Below, piece after piece: positions 1-6,922 of a stretch of DNA of 35,073 nucleotides. The notes beneath the pieces were generated by a model. That model did no database searches, was not told the origin of the DNA, and saw nothing but the letters and a program-made list of their open reading frames with translations. Source of the stretch: Streptomyces harenosi. Its GTDB lineage: Bacteria; Actinomycetota; Actinomycetes; Streptomycetales; Streptomycetaceae. The stretch is taken from NCBI RefSeq assembly GCF_011008945.1, contig NZ_WYCT01000035.1:1-35073 (forward strand), written 5' to 3'. Position 1 is the stretch's first letter, and every line of letters begins with the position of its first letter. The position numbers were made by a program, and so were the translations under genes.

Positions 1-293
1 GTACCGGGGGCCGTGCGCGGGTGCCGGGCGCTGCGGGCGGTCCGCCCCTGAAGGCCCCCCGGGGGGCGTGGCCGGAGGGCGGGCGAAGGGGCGCCGACGC
101 GCCCTTACAGAGCGCGTTGCTGGAGCAACCAGGGGTGAGGGGGGTGCCCGGCCGGTGTGAGGCCGCGCATAGGGCCCAGATCACGTACGAAGGGGGGTAG
201 GAGAGCTAGACGCCCCTTTTGACCGGGACTTACGGCCCCATCTGCCCGGTTTCTCCCCTCCCTGATCCACTATCGGGGATCGTACGTCACACC
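1..293. other. GC-rich intergenic stretch before the SLT gene
   Basis: I find no convincing gene here; the open frames that cross it are G/C-biased shadows. It contains short G-runs and C-runs and lies upstream of the promoter proposed at 294-323. It may hold further regulatory sequence for the secreted SLT protein, but I recognise no specific site. Confidence 0.5.
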
Positions 294-323
294 TTTGCCT
301 GGCGATTTTGCGGCCGCTAAGAA
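294..323 (+). promoter_or_regulatory. Candidate promoter of the SLT-domain gene
   Basis: TTGCCT at 295-300 and TAAGAA at 318-323 are separated by 17 nt, in an AT-richer patch of an otherwise GC-rich region. Transcription would start near 330, at the beginning of the structured leader at 326-402. The match to the housekeeping consensus is moderate, so this is inference. Confidence 0.4.
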
Positions 324-325
324 TT

Positions 326-402
326 GCTCACGTCGCTCAGCGCCGCGGGTTCGCCCCGCGGCGTTTGTGCCGGAAGCACCACCGTCCCCACCGGACGTGA
401 GC
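326..402 (+). promoter_or_regulatory. Structured 5' leader (three-way-junction fold)
   Basis: A 9-bp closing stem (GCTCACGTC at 326-334 with GACGTGAGC at 394-402) encloses two hairpins. One is a 9-bp stem at 341-349/355-363 with a TTCGC loop; the other is GTGC/GCAC at 367-370/376-379. The structure ends 32 nt before the ATG of the secreted SLT protein. Streptomyces cell-wall hydrolase genes are known to be controlled by leader RNAs such as the ydaO c-di-AMP riboswitch, but I do not see the ydaO conserved blocks. The pairing is seen directly; a regulatory role is inferred. Confidence 0.45.
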
Positions 403-434
403 GACTCCGCGCTACTCGAAGAGGTCCCTTTCGC

Positions 435-1181
435 ATGCCCAAGAACATCCTCACCCGTGGCCATAGTCGCTCCCTGACCCGCACCCACAAGATCGCGATC
501 GCCGGTGTCGGCACGCTGGGCGCCGCAGCCCTCGCGTTCTCCGCGGTGCCGGGCGGCGGGCAGACGGCCACGACCGAGGCCGCCGTCCCGGCCAAGGTGG
601 CGTACAGCACCGAGCCCATCAAGGGCGTCGAGGCCGACGTCACCGGCCAGCTCACCGGCGCGGGCCAGAAGATCGCCGCCATCGAGGCGAAGCAGAAGGC
701 CGCCGCCGAGACCGCCGCCGAGAAGAAGGCCGCCGCGGCGAAGAAGGCGGCCGCGCAGGCCGCCGCCGAGAAGAAGGCCGCCCAGGAGCGCCAGGCCCAG
801 CAGACCGCGAGCCGCTCCGCCGCGCGCCTGTCCGTCAAGCAGGTCTCCGCCAAGAGCTACCCCGACAACCTCGACGGCTGGATCCGCGAGGCCCTGGACA
901 TCATGAAGGCCAAGGGCATCCCGGGCAGCTACCACGGCCTGCACAAGAACATCATGCGGGAGTCCTCGGGCAACCCGAACGCCATCAACGACTGGGACAT
1001 CAACGCCATCAACGGCGTCCCGTCCAAGGGTCTGCTCCAGGTGATCCCGCCGACCTTCCAGGCCTACCACGTGCCGGGCACGTCCTGGAACATCTACGAC
1101 CCGGTCGCCAACATCACCGCCGCCGCCAACTACGCGGCCGACCGGTACGGCACGATCGACAACGTCAACAGCGCGTACTGA
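435..1181 (+). CDS. Secreted transglycosylase SLT-domain protein
   Basis: Predicted exported peptidoglycan lytic enzyme of 248 aa. It begins with a basic stretch and a hydrophobic segment (about residues 19-38) that looks like a signal peptide. An Ala/Lys/Glu-rich, probably coiled-coil linker follows (about 75-130). The C-terminal SLT-like lysozyme fold has the catalytic glutamate in NIMRESSGNPNAIN (E176) and the GLLQVIPPTFQAY motif. The ATG at 435 is chosen because GAGG lies just upstream and the signal peptide starts there; the longer in-frame ATG at 324 would bury the signal sequence. The protein ends directly after the catalytic domain. It is monocistronic, with a structured leader before it and a strong hairpin after it. 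The substrate is inferred from the family. Confidence 0.9.
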   Translation: MPKNILTRGHSRSLTRTHKIAIAGVGTLGAAALAFSAVPGGGQTATTEAAVPAKVAYSTEPIKGVEADVTGQLTGAGQKIAAIEAKQKAAAETAAEKKAAAAKKAAAQAAAEKKAAQERQAQQTASRSAARLSVKQVSAKSYPDNLDGWIREALDIMKAKGIPGSYHGLHKNIMRESSGNPNAINDWDINAINGVPSKGLLQVIPPTFQAYHVPGTSWNIYDPVANITAAANYAADRYGTIDNVNSAY

Positions 1182-1209
1182 GGCCTGCGCGGGACCTCAG
1201 ACCCGTATG

Positions 1210-1245
1210 CGAAGGGCGGCACCCCCACCGGGGTGCCGCCCTTCG
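1210..1245 (+). terminator. Terminator hairpin after the SLT gene
   Basis: A perfect 16-bp stem (1210-1225 with 1230-1245) closes a CACC loop, 28 nt after the stop codon. There is no long U-tract, as is usual in Streptomyces. Confidence 0.8.
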
Positions 1246-1523
1246 GCGTCGTACGGCCCCGGTTCGGATCCGGTGCCGGCGCGGCACGCTCGCCCCGGTG
1301 ACCGGCGGCAGCCGGGCCGTGCCGCAGCGGACCGGCGGTGCCGGCCGGGAGGGGCCGCCGCGGGGCGCCCGGCGGCGCTCCGGGACGGACGGGGCGCGGC
1401 TGGAGGGCGCCTCGAGTCCGGGACGGACGGGCCCGCGCCACCGGGGCGTCACCCACTGTTCCGTGTCCGTCAGGCGGACCTCGGGGGCGGAAGGCACCGG
1501 GTGCCGGATACGGTGGGAACACC
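1246..1523. other. Intergenic region before serB, with a 15-bp direct repeat
   Basis: I see no supported gene here. The 15-mer TCCGGGACGGACGGG occurs at 1379-1393 and again at 1417-1431. Just before serB, TACGGT at 1509-1514 is a plausible -10 hexamer lying 9 nt from the ATG, which would give a very short leader. Confidence 0.45.
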
Positions 1524-2756
1524 ATGAGCGCTTCGCAGACCCCCGACGTCCCCACCCTCCTTGTCAAGATCTTCGGCAAGGACCGGCCGGGCATCACGGC
1601 CGGCTTGTTCGACACCCTCGCCGCCTACTCCGTCGACGTGGTCGACATCGAGCAGGTCGTCACCCGTGGCCGGATGGTGCTGTGCGCGCTCGTGACCGAG
1701 CCGCCCCAGGGGCTGGAGGGAGACCTGCGCGCGACCGTCCACAGCTGGGCGGAGTCGATGAAGATGCAGGCCGAGATCATCTCCGGGATGGGCGACAACC
1801 GGCCGCGCGGCCTGGGCCGCTCCCTGGTGACCGTGCTGGGCCACCCGCTCACCGCCGAGGCCACGGCCGCGATAGCGGCCCGGATCACCAAGGCGGGCGG
1901 CAACATCGACCGCATCTTCCGGCTGGCCAAGTATCCGGTGACCGCGGTCGAGTTCGCCGTGTCCGGGGTGGAGACCGAGCCGCTGCGCACGGCCCTGGTG
2001 ACGGACGCGGCGGCACTCGGTGTCGATGTGGCGGTCGTCGCGGCCGGGCTGCACCGCCGGGCGCAGCGCCTGGTCGTCATGGACGTGGACTCCACGCTCA
2101 TCCAGGACGAGGTGATCGAGCTCTTCGCCGCGCACGCCGGCTGCGAGGACCGCGTCGCCGAGGTGACGGCGGCCGCCATGCGCGGGGAGCTGGACTTCGA
2201 GCAGTCGCTGCACGCGCGGGTGGCGCTGCTGGCGGGGCTGGACGCCTCGGTGGTGGAGAAGGTGCGCAGCCAGGTGCGGCTGACGCCGGGCGCGCGGACC
2301 CTGATCCGCACGCTGAAGCGGCTCGGCTACCAGGTGGGCGTCGTCTCCGGTGGGTTCACACAGGTCACCGATGACCTCAGGGAGCGGCTGGGGCTGGACT
2401 TCGCCCAGGCCAACACGCTGGAGATCGTCGACGGGAAGCTGACGGGCCGGGTCACCGGCGAGATAGTGGACCGGGCGGGCAAGGCGCGGCTGCTGCGCCG
2501 GTTCGCGGCCGAGGCCGGTGTGCCGCTGTCGCAGACGGTGGCGATCGGCGACGGCGCCAATGACCTGGACATGTTGAACGCGGCCGGTCTCGGTGTCGCC
2601 TTCAACGCCAAGCCGGTGGTGCGGGAGGCCGCGCACACCGCGGTGAACGTGCCGTTCCTGGACACGGTGCTGTATCTGCTGGGCATCACCCGCGAGGAGG
2701 TCGAGGCGGCGGACACCCTCGACCAGCGGCTGGAGCAGGACCCCGGCCCGCACTGA
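1524..2756 (+). CDS. serB: Phosphoserine phosphatase SerB with ACT domains
   Basis: A 410-aa HAD-superfamily enzyme that hydrolyses O-phosphoserine to serine, the last step of the phosphorylated serine pathway. The N-terminal part holds an ACT domain (about residues 10-85, beginning LLVKIFGKDRPGITAG) and a second ACT-like domain (about 95-170). HAD motif I is DVDSTLIQDE, with D187 as nucleophile and D189 as acid/base. The motif SGGFTQV follows, and the last metal-binding motif is GDGANDLDML at D343. The length and two-ACT layout match mycobacterial SerB2, so allosteric control by serine is likely but inferred. The ATG at 1524 is chosen because the ACT domain begins soon after it; longer frames add low-complexity Arg/Gly/Pro sequence. 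Confidence 0.95.
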   Translation: MSASQTPDVPTLLVKIFGKDRPGITAGLFDTLAAYSVDVVDIEQVVTRGRMVLCALVTEPPQGLEGDLRATVHSWAESMKMQAEIISGMGDNRPRGLGRSLVTVLGHPLTAEATAAIAARITKAGGNIDRIFRLAKYPVTAVEFAVSGVETEPLRTALVTDAAALGVDVAVVAAGLHRRAQRLVVMDVDSTLIQDEVIELFAAHAGCEDRVAEVTAAAMRGELDFEQSLHARVALLAGLDASVVEKVRSQVRLTPGARTLIRTLKRLGYQVGVVSGGFTQVTDDLRERLGLDFAQANTLEIVDGKLTGRVTGEIVDRAGKARLLRRFAAEAGVPLSQTVAIGDGANDLDMLNAAGLGVAFNAKPVVREAAHTAVNVPFLDTVLYLLGITREEVEAADTLDQRLEQDPGPH

Positions 2757-2791
2757 GCGCCGGCGGGCGGCCGCCGGCGCGGACGCCGCCA

Positions 2792-2818
2792 GGGCCCGGC
2801 ACCGGGGGTGCCGGGCCT
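2792..2818. terminator. Terminator hairpin between serB and the phosphatase gene
   Basis: A 12-bp stem (2792-2803 with 2807-2818, outermost pair G-T) carries a 3-nt G loop. It follows serB and faces the convergent phosphatase gene, so it may act in both directions. Confidence 0.7.
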
Positions 2819-2914
2819 CTGTCGTACGGGGCCTCTGCCGTACCGGGCCCACGTCGTACGGGCGGGCCGGGCGAACGGGCGTACCCGGCGCGCGGGGCCC
2901 GGCCGGGGAGCGGG

Positions 2915-3433
2915 TCAGTCGGCGGGTGCCCAGTAGTCGAGCAGCGTGGCGACGCCGGGCTCCAGGGTCTTCCAGGAGCCGGTGAAGGAGAGCACCGCGA
3001 AGGCGGCGGTGGGGAAGCCGCGGCCGGCCATCCGGGAGCGGGCATCCTCCTCGGCCGAACCGGCCAGGATCTCGGCGAGTCCCTGCATTCCCGGATTGTG
3101 GCCGACCAGCAGCGCGTTCTGCACGTCGTCGGGGGTCTCGTTGAGCACGGCGATCAGCTCGCCCGGGGACGCCTCGTAGATCCGCTCCTCGTACACGGTC
3201 CTCGGCCGCTGCGGGAACTCGTGGACCGCGAGCTTCCATGTCTCGCGGGTCCGGGTCGCGGTGGAGCACAGGGCGAGATCGAAGGAGATGCCGGTGTCGG
3301 CCAGCCGGCGTCCGGCCTCTGCGGCGTCCTTGCGGCCCCGCTCGGCGAGCGGTCGCTCGTGGTCGGTCACCTGTGGCCAGTCGGCTTTCGCATGCCGGAA
3401 GAGGACAATCCTGCGGGGTTCTGCGACGCTCAT
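2915..3433 (-). CDS. SixA-like histidine phosphatase family protein
   Basis: A 172-aa protein of the branch-1 histidine phosphatase (phosphoglycerate mutase-like) superfamily. Near the N-terminus, IVLFRHAKAD contains the RH catalytic motif, and LLVGHNPGM carries the second conserved His. ERPLAERG and CSTATRTRETW are further family motifs. Its size and RHAK motif resemble SixA phosphohistidine phosphatases, which dephosphorylate His-phosphorylated proteins; the actual substrate here cannot be read from the sequence. The ATG at 3433 places the RH motif about 13 residues from the start, as expected, so the much longer in-frame extension is rejected. It is convergent with serB. Confidence 0.85.
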   Translation of the reverse strand: MSVAEPRRIVLFRHAKADWPQVTDHERPLAERGRKDAAEAGRRLADTGISFDLALCSTATRTRETWKLAVHEFPQRPRTVYEERIYEASPGELIAVLNETPDDVQNALLVGHNPGMQGLAEILAGSAEEDARSRMAGRGFPTAAFAVLSFTGSWKTLEPGVATLLDYWAPAD

Positions 3434-3558
3434 GGCACCCAGCTTCGCACGAAACAGGCCATGGGGCGCAGGGAGTTGACATGCGTTTCCGCCGCCGGGA
3501 GACCGGGTTCGGGCGTGCGGCGGCGGGGCGGGCCCGGCGTGATCCCGAGCGAGAGACC

Positions 3559-3768
3559 CTAGCGCGCGGTCAGCGTCCGGAACCGCTCCAGGAGGTGGGC
3601 GAGCGACGGCTCGGCGGGGGCCGCGTGGGCGTCCGCGGGGTCGAGTATCAGCAGGAGCAGGGTGACGAAGGCGAGCACCGGCAGGGCGAGGGCCCACCAC
3701 GGCAGCCGGATCTCGGCGCCGCCGCCCCGGGGCGCCGGGCGGGGCCGGGTGTGCGTACGGGCCGGCAT
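3559..3768 (-). CDS. Small single-span membrane protein, unknown function
   Basis: A 69-aa protein with a basic, Pro/Arg-rich N-terminus, one hydrophobic helix (about residues 24-43, WWALALPVLAFVTLLLLI) and a short polar tail ending in LAHLLERFRTLTAR. GGAGG lies 5 nt upstream of the ATG, a strong ribosome binding site, which supports this being a real gene. I do not recognise the family. The topology suggests a type II-like inner-membrane peptide with the tail outside. Confidence 0.7.
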   Translation of the reverse strand: MPARTHTRPRPAPRGGGAEIRLPWWALALPVLAFVTLLLLILDPADAHAAPAEPSLAHLLERFRTLTAR

Positions 3769-3993
3769 GGGTGCCTCCGATGGTCTGCGGGCCTCCGTGG
3801 GCCGCGGTCGCCGCGGACGGCGGTCCGCCGTCCGGGGTCCCGGGCCGTGATCCGCCGGGTGCGGTCACGACTCGACGTTACGGAATCCGCGGGCTCTGCC
3901 CCATCCGGCAATCCACCCACTCGACCCTGAGCCCCGCCCCCTAGGGGACCGGGGGCAGACCCCACCACCGGCCGGCCGCGCCGCCGTCGGCGG

Positions 3994-4022
3994 GCTCCCC
4001 GCCGCCCGGCCCGGCGGGGAGC
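3994..4022 (-). terminator. Terminator hairpin after the SGM_5486-like gene
   Basis: GCTCCCCGCCG (3994-4004) pairs with CGGCGGGGAGC (4012-4022), an 11-bp stem with a 7-nt loop. On the minus strand it begins 1 nt after the stop codon of the 38-aa gene. Confidence 0.65.
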
Positions 4023-4023
4023 A

Positions 4024-4140
4024 TCAGGGTGCGGCGATCGTCGCGACGATGCCGATGATCACGAAGATCCCGAAGAAGGCGCCGAAGACGAGCAGCATCT
4101 TCTTCTGGCCGTGCTGGGGGTTCGGGTCGAGAACTGGCAT
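4024..4140 (-). CDS. SGM_5486 family transporter-associated mini protein
   Basis: A 38-aa membrane peptide. It starts MPVLDPNPQHGQKKM, followed by one hydrophobic helix (about residues 16-37) rich in Phe, Gly, Ile and Val, and ends in TIAAP. It lies 34 nt downstream of the MFS transporter gene on the same strand. As I recall, the family named SGM_5486 transporter-associated protein has exactly this size and is found next to CynX/NimT-type MFS genes in Streptomyces. A role as a small transporter subunit is inferred from that linkage. The short N-terminal soluble part with two lysines before the helix suggests a cytoplasmic N-terminus. Confidence 0.8.
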   Translation of the reverse strand: MPVLDPNPQHGQKKMLLVFGAFFGIFVIIGIVATIAAP

Positions 4141-4174
4141 GGGGCAAGTGTCGCACCCCCGGTCCGCGCCCGGG

Positions 4175-5536
4175 TCAGCGCCCCGCCTCGTCCTCCACCG
4201 TACGGTCGCGTCCCGCCAGGACGCCGACCACCATCTGGGGCACCATCAGGGCGCTCATCAGCGCGATCGGCAGGCCCCAGCCCCCGCTGTGCTGGTAGAG
4301 CACGCCCACCAGGAGCGGACCGGGGATGGAGATCAGGTAGCCGGTGCTCTGCGCGAAGGCCGAGAGCTGGGCGACACCCGTGCCGGTGCGGGCCCGCATC
4401 CCGACCATGGTCAGGGCGAGCGGGAAGGCGCAGTTGGAGACGCCGAGCAGCACCGCCCACACCCAGGCGCCGCCGGCCGGGGCGAAGTAGAGCCCGGCGT
4501 AGCCCGCCAGGCCGCACACGCCCAGAACCAGCACGATCGGACCCTGCTGGGGCAGCCTGGTGGCCACGCGCGGGATGACGAAGGCGAGCGGCACGCCCAT
4601 CACCATGGTGACGGCCAGCAGCACTCCGGCCGTACCGGCGGAGATGCCCGCGTCGCGGAAGATCTGCGCCATCCAGCCCATCGTGATGTACGCGGCGGTG
4701 GCCTGGAGGCCGAAGAACACGGCGAGCGCCCAGGCGGTGCGGCTCCGGGTGATCCGCAGCGCGGGCTGTCCGCCCTCCGGCCCGGGCCGCGCCTGCGCCT
4801 GCCCCTCGGACTCCTCGGCCCCCGCGGCGGCGTGACCGGCGGACGGTGCCTCCCGGTCCCGTACGAACGCCAGCCACGGCAGGACGGCCGCCACGGCCAG
4901 CACGGCCCACACGGCGAGGCCCGGCTGCCAGTGACCGCCGAGCGCGTCCGTCAGGGGCACGGTCGCCGCGGCGGCGATCGAGGTGCCGAAGGCGAGGGCC
5001 ATCGAGTACAGGCCCGTCATGGAACCGACCCGGTCGGGGAACCAGCGCTTGACGATGACCGGCATCAGCACGTTGCTGACCGCGATGCCCATGAGGGCCA
5101 GCGCGCTCGCGGCCAGGAAGCCGGGCGTGCTCCCCGCGTACGGGCGGATCAGCAGGCCGGCGGCGATGGCCGCCATGCCCGCGCACACCACCGCGCCCGG
5201 TCCGAAGCGGCGGGCCAGCCGGGGTGCGGTGACACCGAAGACGGCGAAGCACAGCGGAGGCACGGAGGTGAGCAGCCCCGCCACGCTGCCGCTCATGCCG
5301 AGCCCGTCGCGGACCTCCTCCAGGAGCGCGCCGAGGCTGGTGATGGCCGGGCGCAGGTTGAGCGCGGCCAGGACGATGCCGAGCACGAGCAGGCGTGTCG
5401 TCCACGCCGTCCACGGGCGCGTGGACGGCCTTTCCGGCACGGCACGCTCGCCGGTTGCCTCGGGTTCCCGGGCGTCGGGCGCGGCCGTACCGACTGCGGT
5501 CGTGGACTTGAGCGTCCGGGTTTCGTCACTAGCCAT
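4175..5536 (-). CDS. MFS transporter, CynX/NimT-like
   Basis: A 453-aa polytopic membrane protein of the major facilitator superfamily with about 12 predicted helices. It starts with a 45-residue polar cytoplasmic tail. The first helix region, VLGIVLAALNLRPAITSLG, is typical of the CynX/NimT (cyanate or nitroimidazole transport-like) branch. A long charged loop (about residues 225-255, EEPEGQ/PGPEGG-like) separates the two six-helix halves. The substrate is unknown. The start at 5536 is preferred because a TATGAT -10 box lies exactly 7 nt upstream, suggesting a leaderless mRNA; two other in-frame ATGs (5545, 5548) fall inside that promoter. It is divergent from a GntR regulator and followed by an SGM_5486-like peptide gene. 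Confidence 0.88.
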   Translation of the reverse strand: MASDETRTLKSTTAVGTAAPDAREPEATGERAVPERPSTRPWTAWTTRLLVLGIVLAALNLRPAITSLGALLEEVRDGLGMSGSVAGLLTSVPPLCFAVFGVTAPRLARRFGPGAVVCAGMAAIAAGLLIRPYAGSTPGFLAASALALMGIAVSNVLMPVIVKRWFPDRVGSMTGLYSMALAFGTSIAAAATVPLTDALGGHWQPGLAVWAVLAVAAVLPWLAFVRDREAPSAGHAAAGAEESEGQAQARPGPEGGQPALRITRSRTAWALAVFFGLQATAAYITMGWMAQIFRDAGISAGTAGVLLAVTMVMGVPLAFVIPRVATRLPQQGPIVLVLGVCGLAGYAGLYFAPAGGAWVWAVLLGVSNCAFPLALTMVGMRARTGTGVAQLSAFAQSTGYLISIPGPLLVGVLYQHSGGWGLPIALMSALMVPQMVVGVLAGRDRTVEDEAGR

Positions 5537-5543
5537 GAGGCCC

Positions 5544-5574
5544 ATCATAGAATCATGGGATGATTGGCTGTCCA
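5544..5574 (-). promoter_or_regulatory. MFS promoter with palindromic operator in the spacer
   Basis: On the minus strand a TGGACA -35 box (5574-5569) and a TATGAT -10 box (5549-5544) are 19 nt apart. The perfect palindrome AATCAT-GGG-ATGATT (5551-5565) fills the spacer. The A of the ATG at 5536 sits at the expected +1. A repressor bound here would block RNA polymerase; the divergent GntR protein is the natural candidate. The sequences are seen; the protein-DNA pairing is inferred. Confidence 0.65.
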
Positions 5575-5713
5575 TCCTGCCCGGGCCGCCGGCGGCGTCC
5601 ACCGGCCGGAACGCGCCGCCCCGCCGCCGCCCCGCTCGCGCGCCCGGGCGTCCACGGCGCCCCGGTGCTCCCCGGCGGGCCGCCCGGCGCCCCGGGCTGT
5701 CCGCGCCCGGCCC

Positions 5714-5719
5714 TAGCGT
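5714..5719 (+). promoter_or_regulatory. Candidate -10 box of the GntR gene
   Basis: TAGCGT matches the Streptomyces -10 pattern TAGNNT and ends 13 nt before the ATG at 5733, so the leader would be only a few nucleotides long. No clear ribosome binding site lies in between, which fits a near-leaderless mRNA. Confidence 0.45.
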
Positions 5720-5732
5720 GCGAAGGTGTGCC

Positions 5733-6425
5733 ATGCCCCTGAGCCATCCCCGTCGTTCGGCCCTGTCCGAGCAGGTCATCGCCGCGCTGCGGCAGCAGAT
5801 CTCCTCGGGTGAGTGGCCGGTCGGCTCGCGCATCCCGACCGAGCCCGAACTGGTGGAACAGCTCGGCGTGGCCCGCAACACGGTCCGCGAGGCGGTCCGC
5901 GCGCTGGCCCACAACGGCCTTCTGGACATCCGCCAGGGCTCCGGCACGTACGTCGTGGCGACCAGCGAGCTGGCGGGCGTGATGCACCGCCGCTTCGCCG
6001 ACGCCGACCCCCGGCACGTCGCCGAGCTGCGGTCCACCCTGGAGTCGGCCGCGGCCAGGCTGGCGGCCGAGCGGCGCACGGAGAAGGACCTCAAGCAGCT
6101 CGACGCGCTGCTGGTGCGCCGGGAGCAGGCGTGGGAGTCGGGTGACACGGAGGCGTTCGTGGCGGCGGACGCCACCTTCCACCTGGCCGTGGTGGCCGCC
6201 TCCCACAACGACGTGATGACCGCGATGTACGCCGATCTCGGCGAGGTGATGCGGGACTGGCTGCGCGAGGACGTCGGCGAGGAGCTGACGCCGGAGACGC
6301 ACATGGACCACGCGCGGCTGGTCGACGCGATCCGCACCCAGGACGCCGAGACGGCCCAGGCGGAGGCCGCCGGCTACCCGTTCCTGTGCCGGCCGGGCCG
6401 GTTCAGCTCCCCCCGAGGTGGCTGA
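5733..6425 (+). CDS. GntR/FadR-type transcriptional regulator (FCD-like)
   Basis: A 230-aa regulator. Residues about 8-75 form the GntR winged helix-turn-helix (SEQVIAALRQQISSGEWPVG, then LGVARNTVREAVRALAHNGL and the wing RQGSGTYV). The remainder is an all-helical FCD-type ligand domain with AELRSTLESAAARLAAERR and FHLAVVAASHNDVM. Family members repress adjacent transport or catabolic genes until a small metabolite, often an organic acid, binds. Its position divergent to the MFS gene and the palindrome at 5551-5565 suggest it controls that exporter. The C-terminal tail ending in CRPGRFSSPRGG goes beyond the usual last helix and overlaps the convergent next gene by 23 nt. Confidence 0.9.
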   Translation: MPLSHPRRSALSEQVIAALRQQISSGEWPVGSRIPTEPELVEQLGVARNTVREAVRALAHNGLLDIRQGSGTYVVATSELAGVMHRRFADADPRHVAELRSTLESAAARLAAERRTEKDLKQLDALLVRREQAWESGDTEAFVAADATFHLAVVAASHNDVMTAMYADLGEVMRDWLREDVGEELTPETHMDHARLVDAIRTQDAETAQAEAAGYPFLCRPGRFSSPRGG

Positions 6426-6747
6426 CCCAGGCGGAGCGGACCGCGCTCCAGCAGCGTCCGGTCAGCCGCACGGTCTGCGCGGGACCGGCCTCCACCGCGG
6501 CGCCGTCGCTGTCCAGGTCCCACCAGTGGGCGCACTCGACGTGCAGGCTCACGCGGTCCGGGTCGGGATAGGGGTTGTGGCAGTGGGCGGTCACCCGGGA
6601 GCCGGTCACATCGATCCGGCACGTCGCCCCGGAGAGGCGGGGCCCGCTGTCCTGCCCGGCGGGCACGCGCGCGTGCGACACGTACGGCAGGGCCGTCACG
6701 CAGACGACGGCGACGGCGACCGAGGCCAGACCGTGGAACAAGCGCAC
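6403..6747 (-). CDS. Small secreted Cys-containing protein, unknown function
   Basis: A 114-aa protein starting at GTG. GAGGAGGT lies just upstream, a near-perfect ribosome binding site, so this start is preferred to the longer in-frame ATG at 6876. It begins with a typical Sec signal peptide (about residues 1-27, a hydrophobic core rich in Val and Ala followed by SHA). The mature part is a compact domain with four cysteines (ATCRI, AHCHN, VECAH, GRCWS), probably two disulfides. A repeated pattern of polar beta-like strands suggests a small beta-sandwich. I do not recognise the family. It converges with the GntR gene, the 3' ends overlapping by 23 nt. Confidence 0.75.
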   Translation of the reverse strand: MRLFHGLASVAVAVVCVTALPYVSHARVPAGQDSGPRLSGATCRIDVTGSRVTAHCHNPYPDPDRVSLHVECAHWWDLDSDGAAVEAGPAQTVRLTGRCWSAVRSAWVSHLGGS

Positions 6748-6864
6748 AACGGGACCTCCTCGGCCGTGCTGGGGCGGGGAGCGGCGGGGTGGGCCCGCCA
6801 CCTCCAGGGTGCGCGTCCCCGGGCCCGCGCCGCCCGGCCGGCTGCGCCGAACGGGTGACGCGGC

Positions 6865-6896
6865 GAGGGCCCGCACCCGGTCGGGTGCGGGCCCTC
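6865..6896. terminator. Terminator hairpin after fabI
   Basis: A perfect 14-bp stem (6865-6878 with 6883-6896) closes a GGTC loop. On the minus strand it lies 26 nt after the fabI stop and separates fabI from the downstream secreted-protein gene. Confidence 0.8.
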
Positions 6897-6922
6897 GGCC
6901 CCGGTTCGGACGGTGTGCGCGG

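Noticed and set aside
200..402. ydaO (c-di-AMP) riboswitch upstream of the SLT gene
   Set aside because: A run reading CCCCTTTTGACCGGGA (213-228) recalls part of the motif, but the other conserved blocks of the ydaO core are not found in order.
1470..3482. Minus-strand open frame of 670 codons opposite serB
   Set aside because: It is antisense to a well-supported serB and overlaps the phosphatase gene in another frame; there is no domain in its translation.
4049..5563. Plus-strand open frame of 504 codons opposite the MFS gene
   Set aside because: It is antisense to a clear 12-helix transporter and shows the His/Arg/Gly-rich look of an off-frame.
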